Notes: a model not told the origin generated them from the letters alone. 64,000 nt of DNA from Poindextera sp036494815 (GCA_036494815.1 DASXNV010000070.1:1-64000); one strand, 5' to 3'. Positions 26,848-36,063 are shown, counted from the first letter of the stretch. Translations and numbers: made by a program.

Positions 26848-28353
26848 TTGATTAGCGACGACCCCGCCGCCCCCGACGACGTCTCCACCCTCCACGCCAT
26901 GGGCTATGCCCAGGAACTGTCCCGCAACATGGGCCGGTTCTCCAATTTCGCGATCTCGTTCTCGATCATCTGCATCCTGGCCGGCGGGGTCAATTCCCTG
27001 GCCCAGGCCACCAGCGGGGCCGGCGGCGCGGCGCTGGGGATCGGCTGGCCGATCGGCGGCGGCTGCGCCCTGTTGTTCGCCCTGGCCATGGCCCAGATCG
27101 CCTCGGCCTATCCGACCGCCGGTGGGCTCTATCACTGGAGTTCGATCCTTGGCGGGCGCTTCTGGGGCTGGCTGACCGCCTGGTTCAACCTGATCGGCCT
27201 GATCACCGTGCTGGCGGCGATCAATGTGGGCACCTTCCAGTTCTTTGTCGGCGCCTTCGGCCCAGCGCTTGGCATCGCCGCCGGTTATTGGCCGCAACTG
27301 GCCTTTCTGGTGGTGATCACCGGCATCCACGGCCTGGTCAACCACCTGGGCATCAGGCTGACCTCGAAGCTCACCGACCTGTCCGGCTATCTGATCTTCG
27401 CCGGCGCCCTGCTGCTGATCGGAGTGCTGCTGGCCTATGCGCCCAGCCATCACATTTCGCGCCTGTGGACCTTCGCCAACTATTCCGGCGACGCCGGCGG
27501 CGGGGTGTGGCCCAAGACCGGCTCGGTGTTCATGCTGATGATGCTGGGCCTGCTTTTGCCCTTCTACACCCTGACCGGCTATGACGCCTCGGCCCACACC
27601 GCCGAGGAGACCATCGACGCCGCACGCAATGTGCCCAAGGGGATCATCAGCGCGGTGGTCTGGGCCTCGCTGTTCGCCTGGCTTCTCTCTTGCGCCTTCG
27701 TCATCGCCATTCCGGACATGGCCCAGGCGGCCAAGCAGGGCTGGAACGTGTTTTTCTGGGTGATGGACAGCCTGGTCCCCGTCCCGCTGAAGATCGCCGT
27801 CTATCTGATCGTGCTCGCGGCCCAGTTCCTGGCCGGTCTGGCCACAGTGACCTCGGTCTCGCGCATGATCTTCGCTTTCGCCAGGGACGATGGCCTGCCG
27901 GCCTCGGCCCTGTTGAAAAAGGTCAGCGCCCGCTATCGCACGCCAGTGGCGGCGATCTGGAGCGGCGCGATTCTATCGGTGGCCTTCACCCTCTATGCCG
28001 ACGGCTATACGGTGGTGGTCTCTGTCACCTCCATCGTTCTCTACCTGTCCTACGCCATGCCCATAGGCGCGGCCCTGATCGCCTATAAGCGGTCTTGGAC
28101 ACGCATGGGGCCGTGGGACATGGGGCCGGCATTCCGCATCGTCGCGGCCCTGTGCGTCGTCATCTCGCTGGGCATCTTCTATGTCGGGGTGCAGCCGCCC
28201 AACAGCCAGGCCCTGGTGGTGATGGCGGCCATCTTCGCGATCACCCTGGCCATCTGGGTGCTGGTCGAGCGCAGACGCTTTAAGGGGCCGCCGATCGGGT
28301 TGGAGATCAGCCGTCGTCAGACCCTGATCGTCGCGGCCGAGGCGGTGCTTTAG
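26848..28353 (+). CDS. APC-superfamily permease, amino acid/choline transporter type
   Basis: 501 residues with about 12 membrane helices. The N-terminus (MGYAQELSRNMGRFSNFAIS, then FSIICILAGG) and GPTAGG-like region YPTAGGLYHWSSILGGRFWG match the ACT subfamily of the APC superfamily, whose members move amino acids, GABA, choline or ethanolamine (yeast Hnm1). YDASAHTAEETIDAARNVPKG is a further family motif. TTG start with TTTGGAG upstream, 19 bases after the phosphodiesterase stop. As last gene of the run it could import the amine released in the periplasm. The substrate is inferred; choline, ethanolamine or an amino acid all remain possible. It ends tail to tail with the GH3 gene, one base apart. 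Confidence 0.85.
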   Translation: MISDDPAAPDDVSTLHAMGYAQELSRNMGRFSNFAISFSIICILAGGVNSLAQATSGAGGAALGIGWPIGGGCALLFALAMAQIASAYPTAGGLYHWSSILGGRFWGWLTAWFNLIGLITVLAAINVGTFQFFVGAFGPALGIAAGYWPQLAFLVVITGIHGLVNHLGIRLTSKLTDLSGYLIFAGALLLIGVLLAYAPSHHISRLWTFANYSGDAGGGVWPKTGSVFMLMMLGLLLPFYTLTGYDASAHTAEETIDAARNVPKGIISAVVWASLFAWLLSCAFVIAIPDMAQAAKQGWNVFFWVMDSLVPVPLKIAVYLIVLAAQFLAGLATVTSVSRMIFAFARDDGLPASALLKKVSARYRTPVAAIWSGAILSVAFTLYADGYTVVVSVTSIVLYLSYAMPIGAALIAYKRSWTRMGPWDMGPAFRIVAALCVVISLGIFYVGVQPPNSQALVVMAAIFAITLAIWVLVERRRFKGPPIGLEISRRQTLIVAAEAVL

Positions 28354-28354
28354 C

Positions 28355-30922
28355 TCACCTCCCTGGGCAGGCCGCCGCCCCGGCCGGGCCCAAACGGGCG
28401 TCCTTCATCGACAACCCCAGCGCGCCCGAAGTCTGCAGCACCACCGGGTCTTCGATGTGCGTCAGGTTTGCGCCCTTGGCCGCGAAGCAGGAGAGCGGCA
28501 CAGTCAGGGTTCGCCACGACATGGCCGCATCGGTTTGCAGAGCGGCGGTCACGTCGACCCCGCCTTTGCAGGGTCCGCTGCATCCCATGCTCAGGCTCAC
28601 CGGCCCGCTCGGCGCCTGGTCCACCCGGTAGGTCATGGTCAGGGCCTGGCCGGCCTTGGCCGCGGCCGAAACATCGATCGTCCGCCCCCCGCCGCCGATG
28701 CGCCAGATAGCGTTCTGGCCGCCTGCCCATTTCGCCTGGATGGCGTCGCCGTCGTGAACAGTGTCCAGCGTATTCGTCGGGCTGGGCTGCCGGTGCATCG
28801 TAAGGCGCACCTCGGCCAGCTTGTCGCTCACATAGATCGACCAGGGGGCGGTGACGTGGCCGGCGTGGAAGAAGGTGTCCCGGACCTGGCGGTCGGCGGG
28901 AACCTGGGGATCTTCGCTCAGATGGGGCACGCTGCCGCCCGACGCATAGCTCAAGCCATAGCCCCGGGCGAACTGCGCGCCGTGAACATGATCGGCGGCG
29001 TCGAAAGTCACCGGCATGCCGGTGGCGGGCCAGGAGAAGGACAGGCGGCCGGTGAAATCGTGGACTGGTTTGCCGTCCGCGCCGGCGAACAGCATATCGG
29101 CCACGCCCTCGCCCTCGCTGCCCGGAAGCCAGGCGGCGACGAAGGCGTCCGAGGCGTTGATCTGAGGATTGACCCACAGCGTCCGGCCGGACAGGAACAC
29201 CGCCACCACAGGGATCTTTTGCGCCTGCAGCCGTTTGAGTTGGGCCAGGGCGCTCTGGTCGTCCGGCGAGAACTGCACCGTCTCGCGGTCGCCGACGAAC
29301 TCAGCATAGGGCGTTTCGCCGAACACCACGATGGCGGCGTCGGGCCGGTCGGTGAAGGCTCCATCGGAGCTCAGGGTCGCTGAGCCGCCGGCGCGCTCCA
29401 CCGTCGCCTTGATCCCGGCATAGATCGAGGTGGCGCCCGGCAAGTCGGCATTGCTGTTGTGCGCGCCCTGCCAATCGACGGTCCAGCCGCCGGCTTCCTG
29501 GGCAAGGCTGTCTGCGGCGTCGCCCACGACCAGGATGTGGCTCTTGGGGTTCAGGGGCAGGATCTGGTGTTCGTTCTTCAACAGCACCAGCGATTCGCGC
29601 ACGGCTTGGCGGGCCAGGTCGCGGTGCTCGGCGCTGCCGACCACGCTGAAGTCGCCGGCGCCCGGGCGCGCGGCGGGAGACGGCCGTTCGAACAGGCCGG
29701 CCAGAACCTTGACCCGCAGGATCCGGCGCACGGCGTCGTCGATGCGGGCGGCTGGAATCTCGCCGCTTTTGGCCTGGGCCAGGGTGTTGTCGTAGAGCCC
29801 CTTCCAGCTATCCGGGGCCATCAGCATGTCGATGCCGGCGTTGAAGGCTGCGGCGCAGTTGGTCTTGGTGCAGCCTGGGATCTCCTCCTGGGCGTTCCAG
29901 TCGCCGACCACAAAGCCGTTGAAGCCCATGCGGTCCTTGAGCACACCGGTCAGCAGGCCCTGGTCGCCGTGCATCTTGACCCCGTGCCAGCCATTGTAGG
30001 AGGCCATGACGATGGTCGCTCCGGCGGCGATGGCCGGGGGATAGCCGGCGGCGTGCACGTCGCGCAACACCTGCTCGGACGAGAGATTATCGCCCTGATC
30101 GCGGCCATCCACGGTGCCACCGTCGCCCAGGAAATGCTTCACCGAGGACAGGGTGTGGCCCTGGGTCAGGAAATTGGGCGAGCCTAGATCGCCCTGCAGC
30201 CCGGCGACCATGGCCGCGGAATAGGCGGCCACGATCGTGGGATCCTCGGAATAGCTCTCATAGCTGCGACCCCAGCGGTTGTCGCGAACAACGGCCACGG
30301 TAGGGGCGAAGGTCCAGTCGACCCCAGTGGCGGCGACTTCCTGCGCTGTAGCGCGCCCGATGCGCTTGACCAGTTCGGGATCGTGCATAGCGCCCAGGGC
30401 CACATTGTGCGGAAAGATGGTGGCCCCGCGCACCTTGGCGTCGCCGTGCACCGCATCGATGCCGAACAGGATCGGGATCGCGGGGTGGGCGGCGGAGGGG
30501 GCAGTCAGCGACGCCTTGTAGAAGGCGTCCACCAGATCCAGCCACGGACGCGGACCGGTATGAATGTCACCGCCCGGCGCGGCGTTGCCGCCGGCCAGGA
30601 TCGAGCCCAGGTGATACTGGCGCGCTTCGTCAGGGGTGATCGAGGCTATATCCGCCTGAACCATCTGGCCGACCTTCTCCTCAAGCGTCATGCGCCCCAG
30701 CAACTGGTCGACGAACTTTTCCGTATCGGGCCGGATCAGCAAGCCTCGCGGCCCGGCCGGCCATTGATCCGGGTGGGCTGTCGAGAGCGACGCCGGCGCG
30801 GCCTGGGCGGGATGGATGGGGGAGACGGCAAGGCTGGCCACAACGCACAGCAGGGTGGCCGTGCGGCGGGCGGCGGGCGAATAAGACATCGAATTCATAG
30901 GATTTACTGACCGACTCACCAC
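28355..30922 (-). CDS. Exported GH3 beta-glucosidase/exo-glucanase (ExoP-like)
   Basis: 855 residues. GTG start at 30922 with GGAGAG before it; the signal peptide lies a little inside (hydrophobic TLLCVVASLAV, cleavage near PAQA at about 42). The GH3 N-terminal barrel has LTLEEKVGQM-like MTLEEKVGQMVQADI, FGIDAVHGDAKV, SVKHFLGDGGTVDGRDQGD and the nucleophile Asp in FVVGDWNAQEE (about 339). A second GH3 domain follows, then a C-terminal carbohydrate-binding-like beta domain of about 170 residues, as in the exo-beta-1,3/1,4-glucanase ExoP of Pseudoalteromonas. It would release glucose from beta-glucans or glucomannan fragments in the periplasm. A palindrome shared with the FucP-type transporter gene lies 137 bases upstream, suggesting co-regulation. 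Confidence 0.92.
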   Translation of the reverse strand: MVSRSVNPMNSMSYSPAARRTATLLCVVASLAVSPIHPAQAAPASLSTAHPDQWPAGPRGLLIRPDTEKFVDQLLGRMTLEEKVGQMVQADIASITPDEARQYHLGSILAGGNAAPGGDIHTGPRPWLDLVDAFYKASLTAPSAAHPAIPILFGIDAVHGDAKVRGATIFPHNVALGAMHDPELVKRIGRATAQEVAATGVDWTFAPTVAVVRDNRWGRSYESYSEDPTIVAAYSAAMVAGLQGDLGSPNFLTQGHTLSSVKHFLGDGGTVDGRDQGDNLSSEQVLRDVHAAGYPPAIAAGATIVMASYNGWHGVKMHGDQGLLTGVLKDRMGFNGFVVGDWNAQEEIPGCTKTNCAAAFNAGIDMLMAPDSWKGLYDNTLAQAKSGEIPAARIDDAVRRILRVKVLAGLFERPSPAARPGAGDFSVVGSAEHRDLARQAVRESLVLLKNEHQILPLNPKSHILVVGDAADSLAQEAGGWTVDWQGAHNSNADLPGATSIYAGIKATVERAGGSATLSSDGAFTDRPDAAIVVFGETPYAEFVGDRETVQFSPDDQSALAQLKRLQAQKIPVVAVFLSGRTLWVNPQINASDAFVAAWLPGSEGEGVADMLFAGADGKPVHDFTGRLSFSWPATGMPVTFDAADHVHGAQFARGYGLSYASGGSVPHLSEDPQVPADRQVRDTFFHAGHVTAPWSIYVSDKLAEVRLTMHRQPSPTNTLDTVHDGDAIQAKWAGGQNAIWRIGGGGRTIDVSAAAKAGQALTMTYRVDQAPSGPVSLSMGCSGPCKGGVDVTAALQTDAAMSWRTLTVPLSCFAAKGANLTHIEDPVVLQTSGALGLSMKDARLGPAGAAACPGR

Positions 30923-31058
30923 GCGTTCTCTCCGAACACTATTGCTTATTTCGGTCTGCTTGAGCGTTGTGGCTCCAGCCTAGACCGGTGCAGATATTCG
31001 ATCGATCTGAACCCAGGCTCCCCCGTTCGGTAGCCTGTCTGCAACATGAAGCAAGAAA

Positions 31059-31072
31059 TGGCAGCGCTGTCA
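31059..31072. promoter_or_regulatory. Candidate LacI operator upstream of the GH3 gene (TGGCAGCGCTGTCA)
   Basis: A 14-base near-palindrome that differs by one base from the perfect TGACAGCGCTGTCA at 47163. It lies in the 282-base gap between the GH3 start (30922) and the ROK gene stop (31205), the only place where a GH3 promoter can be. The rest of the gap shows no gene. Confidence 0.6.
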
Positions 31073-31204
31073 ATTGAGGCTGGGCGAACACGGTCCGGCG
31101 TCTGACGGCGTCGTGCCGCCAAGCCGACCGTCTGGCTAGAGGCGGCAATCACAGGCTCAGTCATTTGATTTATAATGGAAAACGTATTCCCGGCGTGAGT
31201 CTGT

Positions 31205-32407
31205 CTAAGGCTGTGACGTCTTGCGCAAGGTGGCGCGCGACGGCAGCAGGCGATCCATGAAGGGTAGAATCGCCGCCCCAACCACGGGGGCGGAGGCGGC
31301 GGTGGTGGCGCGAACCACCGCCGCAATGGCTGGAATACCTACTATTCGCGCCAATCGTTCGTTGAGGGCCTCGGCAAGGGCGTCGACCAGGGCCGTGGGC
31401 AGCCGCCCGCCGATGAACACCGCCTGCGGATTGACCACACAGCTGATATTGACCATCGGGTCGACCAGGACATCCGCGGCGTCGTCGATCCAGGTTGAAA
31501 CGACCGCATGTCCGGCTGCCGGCAAATCCATCAGCTCGTCCGGGTCCGACAGCTTGAAGCCCCGCGCCTCTAGGCGTTCATAGAGCGCAGACAGCGACGC
31601 AACCTCTTGCAGGGTTCTGGCCTGAGGCGGAGACGAGCGGACCGGAAGAAAGCCGATCTCGCCGCTGCGGCCGTCGGCGCCGCGGAAGCTCTCCCCCTCG
31701 ACCACCAGGCTGCCACCCAGGCCCCATGTGATAAGTACATAGAAAAAACTCGGTTTTTTCATGCCGGCGCCGAATTGCAACTCGGCCAAGGCGGCGGCGG
31801 CGGCGTCATTTTCGGTATAGACGGGGACGTCGATCAGGTCGGAAAACAGCTGGCGTACGTCCGTGCTGTTCCAGGCGCTGTAGGTCTGGGGCCGGTGGGG
31901 CAGGGCGACATTGCCCAGGTCGTCGGGCATGGCCACGCCGACGCCGACCAGCTTTCCGGTGTCCTGATTCAGGCTGCTGAGCAGTTTGGGCAGCGCCGTC
32001 TTGAAGAACTTTTTGACGTCGGCCGGAAGGGGAAAGTCCATCTGCCGGCTGACCTGTTCGCGCACCCGGCCGGAAAAATCCACCAGGGCTGCGGTCACAT
32101 GGTCCCGGTCGATATTGACGCCGATGGCGTAGCAGCCGTCCGGATTCACCGCCAGGGTCATCGCCGGCAGGCCGCGATTGCCTTGCAGGCGGCCTGCTTC
32201 GAGGATCAGGCCCTCGTCCAGCAGGCGGTTGGTGATGTTGGCGATGGATGGCGGCGTGAGGCCGGTGATTCCCACCAATTCGGAGCGGGCGATCGGCCCG
32301 TTGATCCGAATCGCCTGCAGCGTGACTCGTTGGTTGTGGTCTCCCGCCCGTTTCAGGTTGGTGCCTGAGAGGCTGTGCCCCCGGCTCTTTCTTCTTTTTT
32401 GCGTCAT
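31205..32407 (-). CDS. ROK-family transcriptional repressor (NagC/XylR-like)
   Basis: About 400 residues: an N-terminal winged helix (about 25-85, with ARSELVGITGLTPPSIANITNRLL) and a ROK sugar-kinase-like domain with GVNIDRDHVTAALVDFSGRV, VGVGVAMPDD and YTENDAAAAALAE. The zinc-binding Cys-x-Cys-Gly-x2-Gly-Cys cluster that most ROK repressors and kinases carry after GEIGF is absent here: GEIGFLPVRSSPPQARTL runs straight on. It is divergent from the TonB receptor at 32947 and probably controls the glycan locus. ATG at 32407 is taken as start; an in-frame TTG at 32437 adds ten residues and neither has a strong ribosome-binding site. The effector sugar is unknown. Confidence 0.85.
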   Translation of the reverse strand: MTQKRRKSRGHSLSGTNLKRAGDHNQRVTLQAIRINGPIARSELVGITGLTPPSIANITNRLLDEGLILEAGRLQGNRGLPAMTLAVNPDGCYAIGVNIDRDHVTAALVDFSGRVREQVSRQMDFPLPADVKKFFKTALPKLLSSLNQDTGKLVGVGVAMPDDLGNVALPHRPQTYSAWNSTDVRQLFSDLIDVPVYTENDAAAAALAELQFGAGMKKPSFFYVLITWGLGGSLVVEGESFRGADGRSGEIGFLPVRSSPPQARTLQEVASLSALYERLEARGFKLSDPDELMDLPAAGHAVVSTWIDDAADVLVDPMVNISCVVNPQAVFIGGRLPTALVDALAEALNERLARIVGIPAIAAVVRATTAASAPVVGAAILPFMDRLLPSRATLRKTSQP

Positions 32408-32671
32408 CCGGATCCGGACCAAACTAGGAAAGTTCAATGAATATCATGGTTTTTGCCTTTTTGCTGCAAGGCTTGCCTAATGATAAAACAAATTGCATAT
32501 TAAATCCCAAGTCGGCATGACCTTGATCGTCAAAGCTGACCGTCTTTGGGAGATGCGGGCGCCCGCAAAGGAGGGTGCAGAAGGTTCGGCCGCCGAGGCC
32601 GGGTTTCGATCGATGATCCCGAGGTTCAAAAGCTGTTGTTCACCTGAGGAGCGGACGTGAAGATATCGGAT

Positions 32672-32685
32672 TGACAGCGCTGTCT
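32672..32685. promoter_or_regulatory. Candidate LacI operator (TGACAGCGCTGTCT)
   Basis: Thirteen of fourteen bases match the perfect palindrome TGACAGCGCTGTCA found upstream of the FucP-type transporter. It sits mid-way between the ROK and TonB receptor genes. Third member of the same motif in this 16-kb locus. Confidence 0.6.
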
Positions 32686-32845
32686 GTCTTCGGCATGGTC
32701 ACCAACGTGAAATAAACAGCGTCCTGTGGCGGCGCTATAACCAAGTAGGGAAGCAGCGCCGACGTGCGCTGTGTTGGAGGTTTCGGAACGCCCAAGTGGC
32801 GCCGGACAGGAATTCTTGTACTCGCATGAACATGGGTGGAATTGA

Positions 32846-32862
32846 TTTGGATACCATCCAAA
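32846..32862. promoter_or_regulatory. Perfect 17-base inverted repeat TTTGGATACCATCCAAA
   Basis: Two perfect 7-base arms (TTTGGAT/ATCCAAA) around ACC, 85 bases upstream of the TonB receptor start. Spacing and symmetry fit a dimeric repressor site near the promoter. The ROK repressor encoded divergently or a LacI/GntR protein elsewhere could bind it. No other copy was seen in the window. Confidence 0.5.
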
Positions 32863-32946
32863 CCTAACCAAAACCGGCGATGAACATCTTCTCGTTCGTC
32901 TCAAAAACGCAAAATCACCAATATATATTGGGGGGAGTCAAAGCAT

Positions 32947-35900
32947 ATGACCAGAATCGGAACCTGCTCGCGGACCATAGCGATGGGCGGTGCATCTATA
33001 CTGGTGCTGGCCGCGTATTCGACGGCGCAAGCGCAGCAAACGCCGGCGACTCCGGCGGCGACGCAGCAAGTCAATGAGATCGTCGTCACCGGCTTCAGGG
33101 CTTCGCTGCAGTCGGCCCTGAACGCCAAGCGCAATGCGATCCTGCCGATTGAATCGGTGGCCCCGGAAGATATCGGCAAGATGCCGGACCAGAACGTGGC
33201 TGAATCCCTGCAGCGTCTGCCCGGTGTTCAGATTGACCGCTCTCAGGGGCAGGGCACTGCGGTGCTGATCGACGGCCTGCGCCAGAACCTGACGACGCTG
33301 AATGGCGACGTCTTCCTGACCGGCAAAGAATTCTACGTCTCGGGGGAAGGGTCCGGCGGGGGCGCCGGCGGAAACAGCCAGTACGGTTCCCTGGAAGGCA
33401 TCCCCAGCGAAGAAATCGGCGGCATCGACGTCTACAAGAACCCGCAAGCCTCGATGACCGAGGGCGGCCTTGGCGGCACGATCGACCTGAAGACCCGCGA
33501 CCCGCTAGCCGCCCACGATGGCCTGTCCATCGGCGGCAATCTGCGGGCGACCTATGACGACAACTCCGGCAGCGGCTCCTACGGTGGTTGGACTCCGGTT
33601 GGCACCTTGGTCGCCAGCTATAAGATGAACGACCGTCTAGCCTTCACCGGCAGTGTTTCCTACGACGAGGAAAACACCCACACAAAGGAATTTCAGGACC
33701 AGAACCGGAACCAGTGGCTGATCACCGACTCGGTGCTTGGGCCCTATACCGGCGCCGTGACCGCGGCCGACTTGGCCCACTCCGGCCAGTTCTATATCGA
33801 ACCTCAGCTAGCCTATTTCACCGATATCAATGACCAGCGGAAAACCCTCGGCGCTTCGTTTGGCGTGGCCTATCAGCTCAACGACGCGATCACGACCCGC
33901 TTCAACTGGTTCTATTCGAGAGAAGACGACACCAGCACCAGCTATTCCGACAAGGTCTGGTTCAACGGCCAAGGCGCCGCTCCCGGCGCCCTGCTTCCGG
34001 CGCTTGATCCCACTCAGCCCAACTCGATCGACAGCAACCAAGTGGTCCAGAGCGGTGTGTTCAACGCCAATGGGGCGGAAACAGCGACCCTCTGGCAAAA
34101 GAATATTTCGGAAGCCAACAACTTCCAGTGGGTCACCAAGTACGACAATGGCGGGCCGCTGAAAGCTGTTCTGGACCTGTCCTACGCCCACGCCACCTCC
34201 AACCTTCAGGCTGACCAGGCCGACGTGGAGCACGGTCTCTATGAAACCAGCAGCAAGGCGGCGACTTCGCCGGCGGCGCCTGGGTGTAACAACGGCGGTT
34301 CCATCTGCGATACCGACCCTAACGCCAGCCACGGCTACGAATTCGCCTGGACCAATGGCGGAACCTCCGGCCTGCCCACCGTCAGGTATCTGGCCCCCCT
34401 GGCGGACATTCTGAACAACCCGGCCTTCACCACCTTCAAGTCCAACTGGGCCTGGGCCAATTATTCCGACCAGAAGCAGTTCGCGGGTAAGGCGGACGTG
34501 TCCTACGACGTGCCTTTTCTTAGCGAAGTGGACGCCAAGATCAGCGGTGGGTTTCGCTACGGCACGCGGGACGTGGATCAGACCTTCGGTCGTTATCTGA
34601 TCAACGGCACCACCGCGGGGGGTATTGCCGGCGATGTAGGCAACAGCACGGGCGCCGGCCATCTCGGCGGTCCTTATGACTATTATCAGGATCCCGGCTA
34701 CGGCACGCCAAACATTCCCTATTCGACCGCGACCACTAATCCCGGCCTAGCCAAGGTCGTGAATAACTTTGCGGTTGGTAGCATCATCGTCAAGAACACC
34801 GCGTCGATGACCAACCCATCGACCTATTTGGAACAGGTTTGGGCGGGCGCTGGGGTTCCCAACACCACCGAAGCGTTCTTCAAAGACACGTTGAGCTCGT
34901 TCAAGGTCAATGAAAACACGACCGCTGGCTATGTGATGGCCGACCTGGGTGGCAAGAACAGCCGTTTCCATGCCAATTTCGGCCTGCGGCTGGTCGACAC
35001 CGACCTCACCATCGACAACGCCCAGCAGGCGGCGGTTCCGACCTACTACGGCACCGCGTCATGGAACGGTGTGAACAGCAATAATATCCCCGTCGAACAC
35101 AAGCGGAACTACATCGACGTCTTGCCGTCATTCAACTTCACCCTCGACGTCACCGACAATCAGATCGTCCGCTTCGGCGCCGCTCGCGTGGTCGCACCAC
35201 AGGATCTGTTCGCCCTAGGCCTCGGCAACTCCTACAACTTCACTCGTGGGGCCGACGGCCCTGGAGGTGTGGCTCGCTTCCAGTTCGCCAACGGCAGCTC
35301 GGGCAACACGAACCTGGACCCCTACCGCGCGTCGCAGTTCAACGTTTCCTACGAGAACTACTTCACCAAGGGCGCGCTGGTCAGCGTGGCCGGCTTCTAC
35401 AAGCAAGTCGACAACTTCGTTGAGACCGAAAATATCCCCACCAAGGTCAATGACGACTTCGGCGGAACGGTCGGGAACGTGACCCAACCGGTCAATGCCG
35501 GCAAGGGCAGCATCTACGGGGTCGAAATCGGCGGGCAGTACGCCTTCGGTGACGATATCGCGTCCTGGCTGAAGGGCTTCGGCGTCGCGGCCAACTACAC
35601 CCGGTCGGAATCCTTCTCGGATCAGCCGACCGCGTTCTCGAACCAGGGGGCGATCCCCGGCGTCGCGAAAAACGCCCTGACCGCCACGGGCTATTACGAG
35701 CGGGGCGGTTTCTCCGCCCGCCTGTCCTATTCCTGGCGCGACAAGGCCGTGAACGACTCGCTGGTGGGGGCCACCTTCGCCTTCCCCGACCAGAACGGAA
35801 ACTCGAAGGTCTATCAGGTGTTCTCAGCGTCGTACGGCCAACTCGACGGCCAGATCGCCTACGACATCACCCCGCGGATCGGCGTGGTTTTCTCGGTGCA

Positions 35901-36009
35901 GAACCTCACCGACGAGGTCCAGCACACCTACCTGCAATGGCCGAACCTGCCGTTCACCTACGACGACAGCGGCCGACGTTACTTCCTCGGCGTGAAGTTC
36001 AAGCTCTAA
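32947..36009 (+). CDS. TonB-dependent outer-membrane receptor, glycan-type
   Basis: 1020 residues. Signal peptide 1-30 (ending YSTAQAQ), TonB box VNEIVVTGFR at 42-51, then SLQSALNAKRNAILPIESVA and EDIGKMPDQNVAESLQRLPG of the plug, and a barrel ending YFLGVKFKL. The size and plug motif are those of the large carbohydrate receptors of Caulobacterales, Xanthomonads and Sphingomonads. GGGGGGAG precedes the ATG by nine bases. It heads a rightward set with a halogenase-like protein, fructokinase, mannose-type isomerase, sugar porter and beta-mannosidase, so import of mannose-containing beta-oligosaccharides is likely. An intrinsic terminator follows it, so the receptor is probably expressed at higher level than the genes behind it. 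Confidence 0.9.
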   Translation: MTRIGTCSRTIAMGGASILVLAAYSTAQAQQTPATPAATQQVNEIVVTGFRASLQSALNAKRNAILPIESVAPEDIGKMPDQNVAESLQRLPGVQIDRSQGQGTAVLIDGLRQNLTTLNGDVFLTGKEFYVSGEGSGGGAGGNSQYGSLEGIPSEEIGGIDVYKNPQASMTEGGLGGTIDLKTRDPLAAHDGLSIGGNLRATYDDNSGSGSYGGWTPVGTLVASYKMNDRLAFTGSVSYDEENTHTKEFQDQNRNQWLITDSVLGPYTGAVTAADLAHSGQFYIEPQLAYFTDINDQRKTLGASFGVAYQLNDAITTRFNWFYSREDDTSTSYSDKVWFNGQGAAPGALLPALDPTQPNSIDSNQVVQSGVFNANGAETATLWQKNISEANNFQWVTKYDNGGPLKAVLDLSYAHATSNLQADQADVEHGLYETSSKAATSPAAPGCNNGGSICDTDPNASHGYEFAWTNGGTSGLPTVRYLAPLADILNNPAFTTFKSNWAWANYSDQKQFAGKADVSYDVPFLSEVDAKISGGFRYGTRDVDQTFGRYLINGTTAGGIAGDVGNSTGAGHLGGPYDYYQDPGYGTPNIPYSTATTNPGLAKVVNNFAVGSIIVKNTASMTNPSTYLEQVWAGAGVPNTTEAFFKDTLSSFKVNENTTAGYVMADLGGKNSRFHANFGLRLVDTDLTIDNAQQAAVPTYYGTASWNGVNSNNIPVEHKRNYIDVLPSFNFTLDVTDNQIVRFGAARVVAPQDLFALGLGNSYNFTRGADGPGGVARFQFANGSSGNTNLDPYRASQFNVSYENYFTKGALVSVAGFYKQVDNFVETENIPTKVNDDFGGTVGNVTQPVNAGKGSIYGVEIGGQYAFGDDIASWLKGFGVAANYTRSESFSDQPTAFSNQGAIPGVAKNALTATGYYERGGFSARLSYSWRDKAVNDSLVGATFAFPDQNGNSKVYQVFSASYGQLDGQIAYDITPRIGVVFSVQNLTDEVQHTYLQWPNLPFTYDDSGRRYFLGVKFKL

Positions 36010-36028
36010 GGGGGCGTATCGCTGCAGG

Positions 36029-36063
36029 GGTGGCGGGCGCACGTCCGCCACCTCCTTTTTTGT
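36029..36063 (+). terminator. Intrinsic terminator after the glycan TonB receptor
   Basis: GGTGGCGG (36029-36036) and CCGCCACC (36045-36052) form a perfect 8-bp stem with an 8-base loop, followed by a T-tract of about eight bases at 36055-36062. It lies 19 bases after the receptor stop codon. Downstream genes would depend on read-through or on a promoter in 36064-36131. Confidence 0.85.

Larger units (their letters stand above)
32408..32946. promoter_or_regulatory. Divergent regulatory region between ROK repressor and TonB receptor
   Basis: 539 bases with no credible gene. It holds two palindromes, listed separately: TGACAGCGCTGTCT (32672-32685) and TTTGGATACCATCCAAA (32846-32862). An AT-rich stretch follows at 32885-32945, ending in GGGGGGAG, the ribosome-binding site of the receptor. 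The small frames at 32626-32904 run through the palindromes and have no protein-like composition. Confidence 0.6.

Noticed and set aside
32626..32904. 92-residue minus-strand frame in the ROK/TonB receptor gap
   Set aside because: It spans two palindromic candidate operators, lacks a ribosome-binding site and has no similarity I can recognise.
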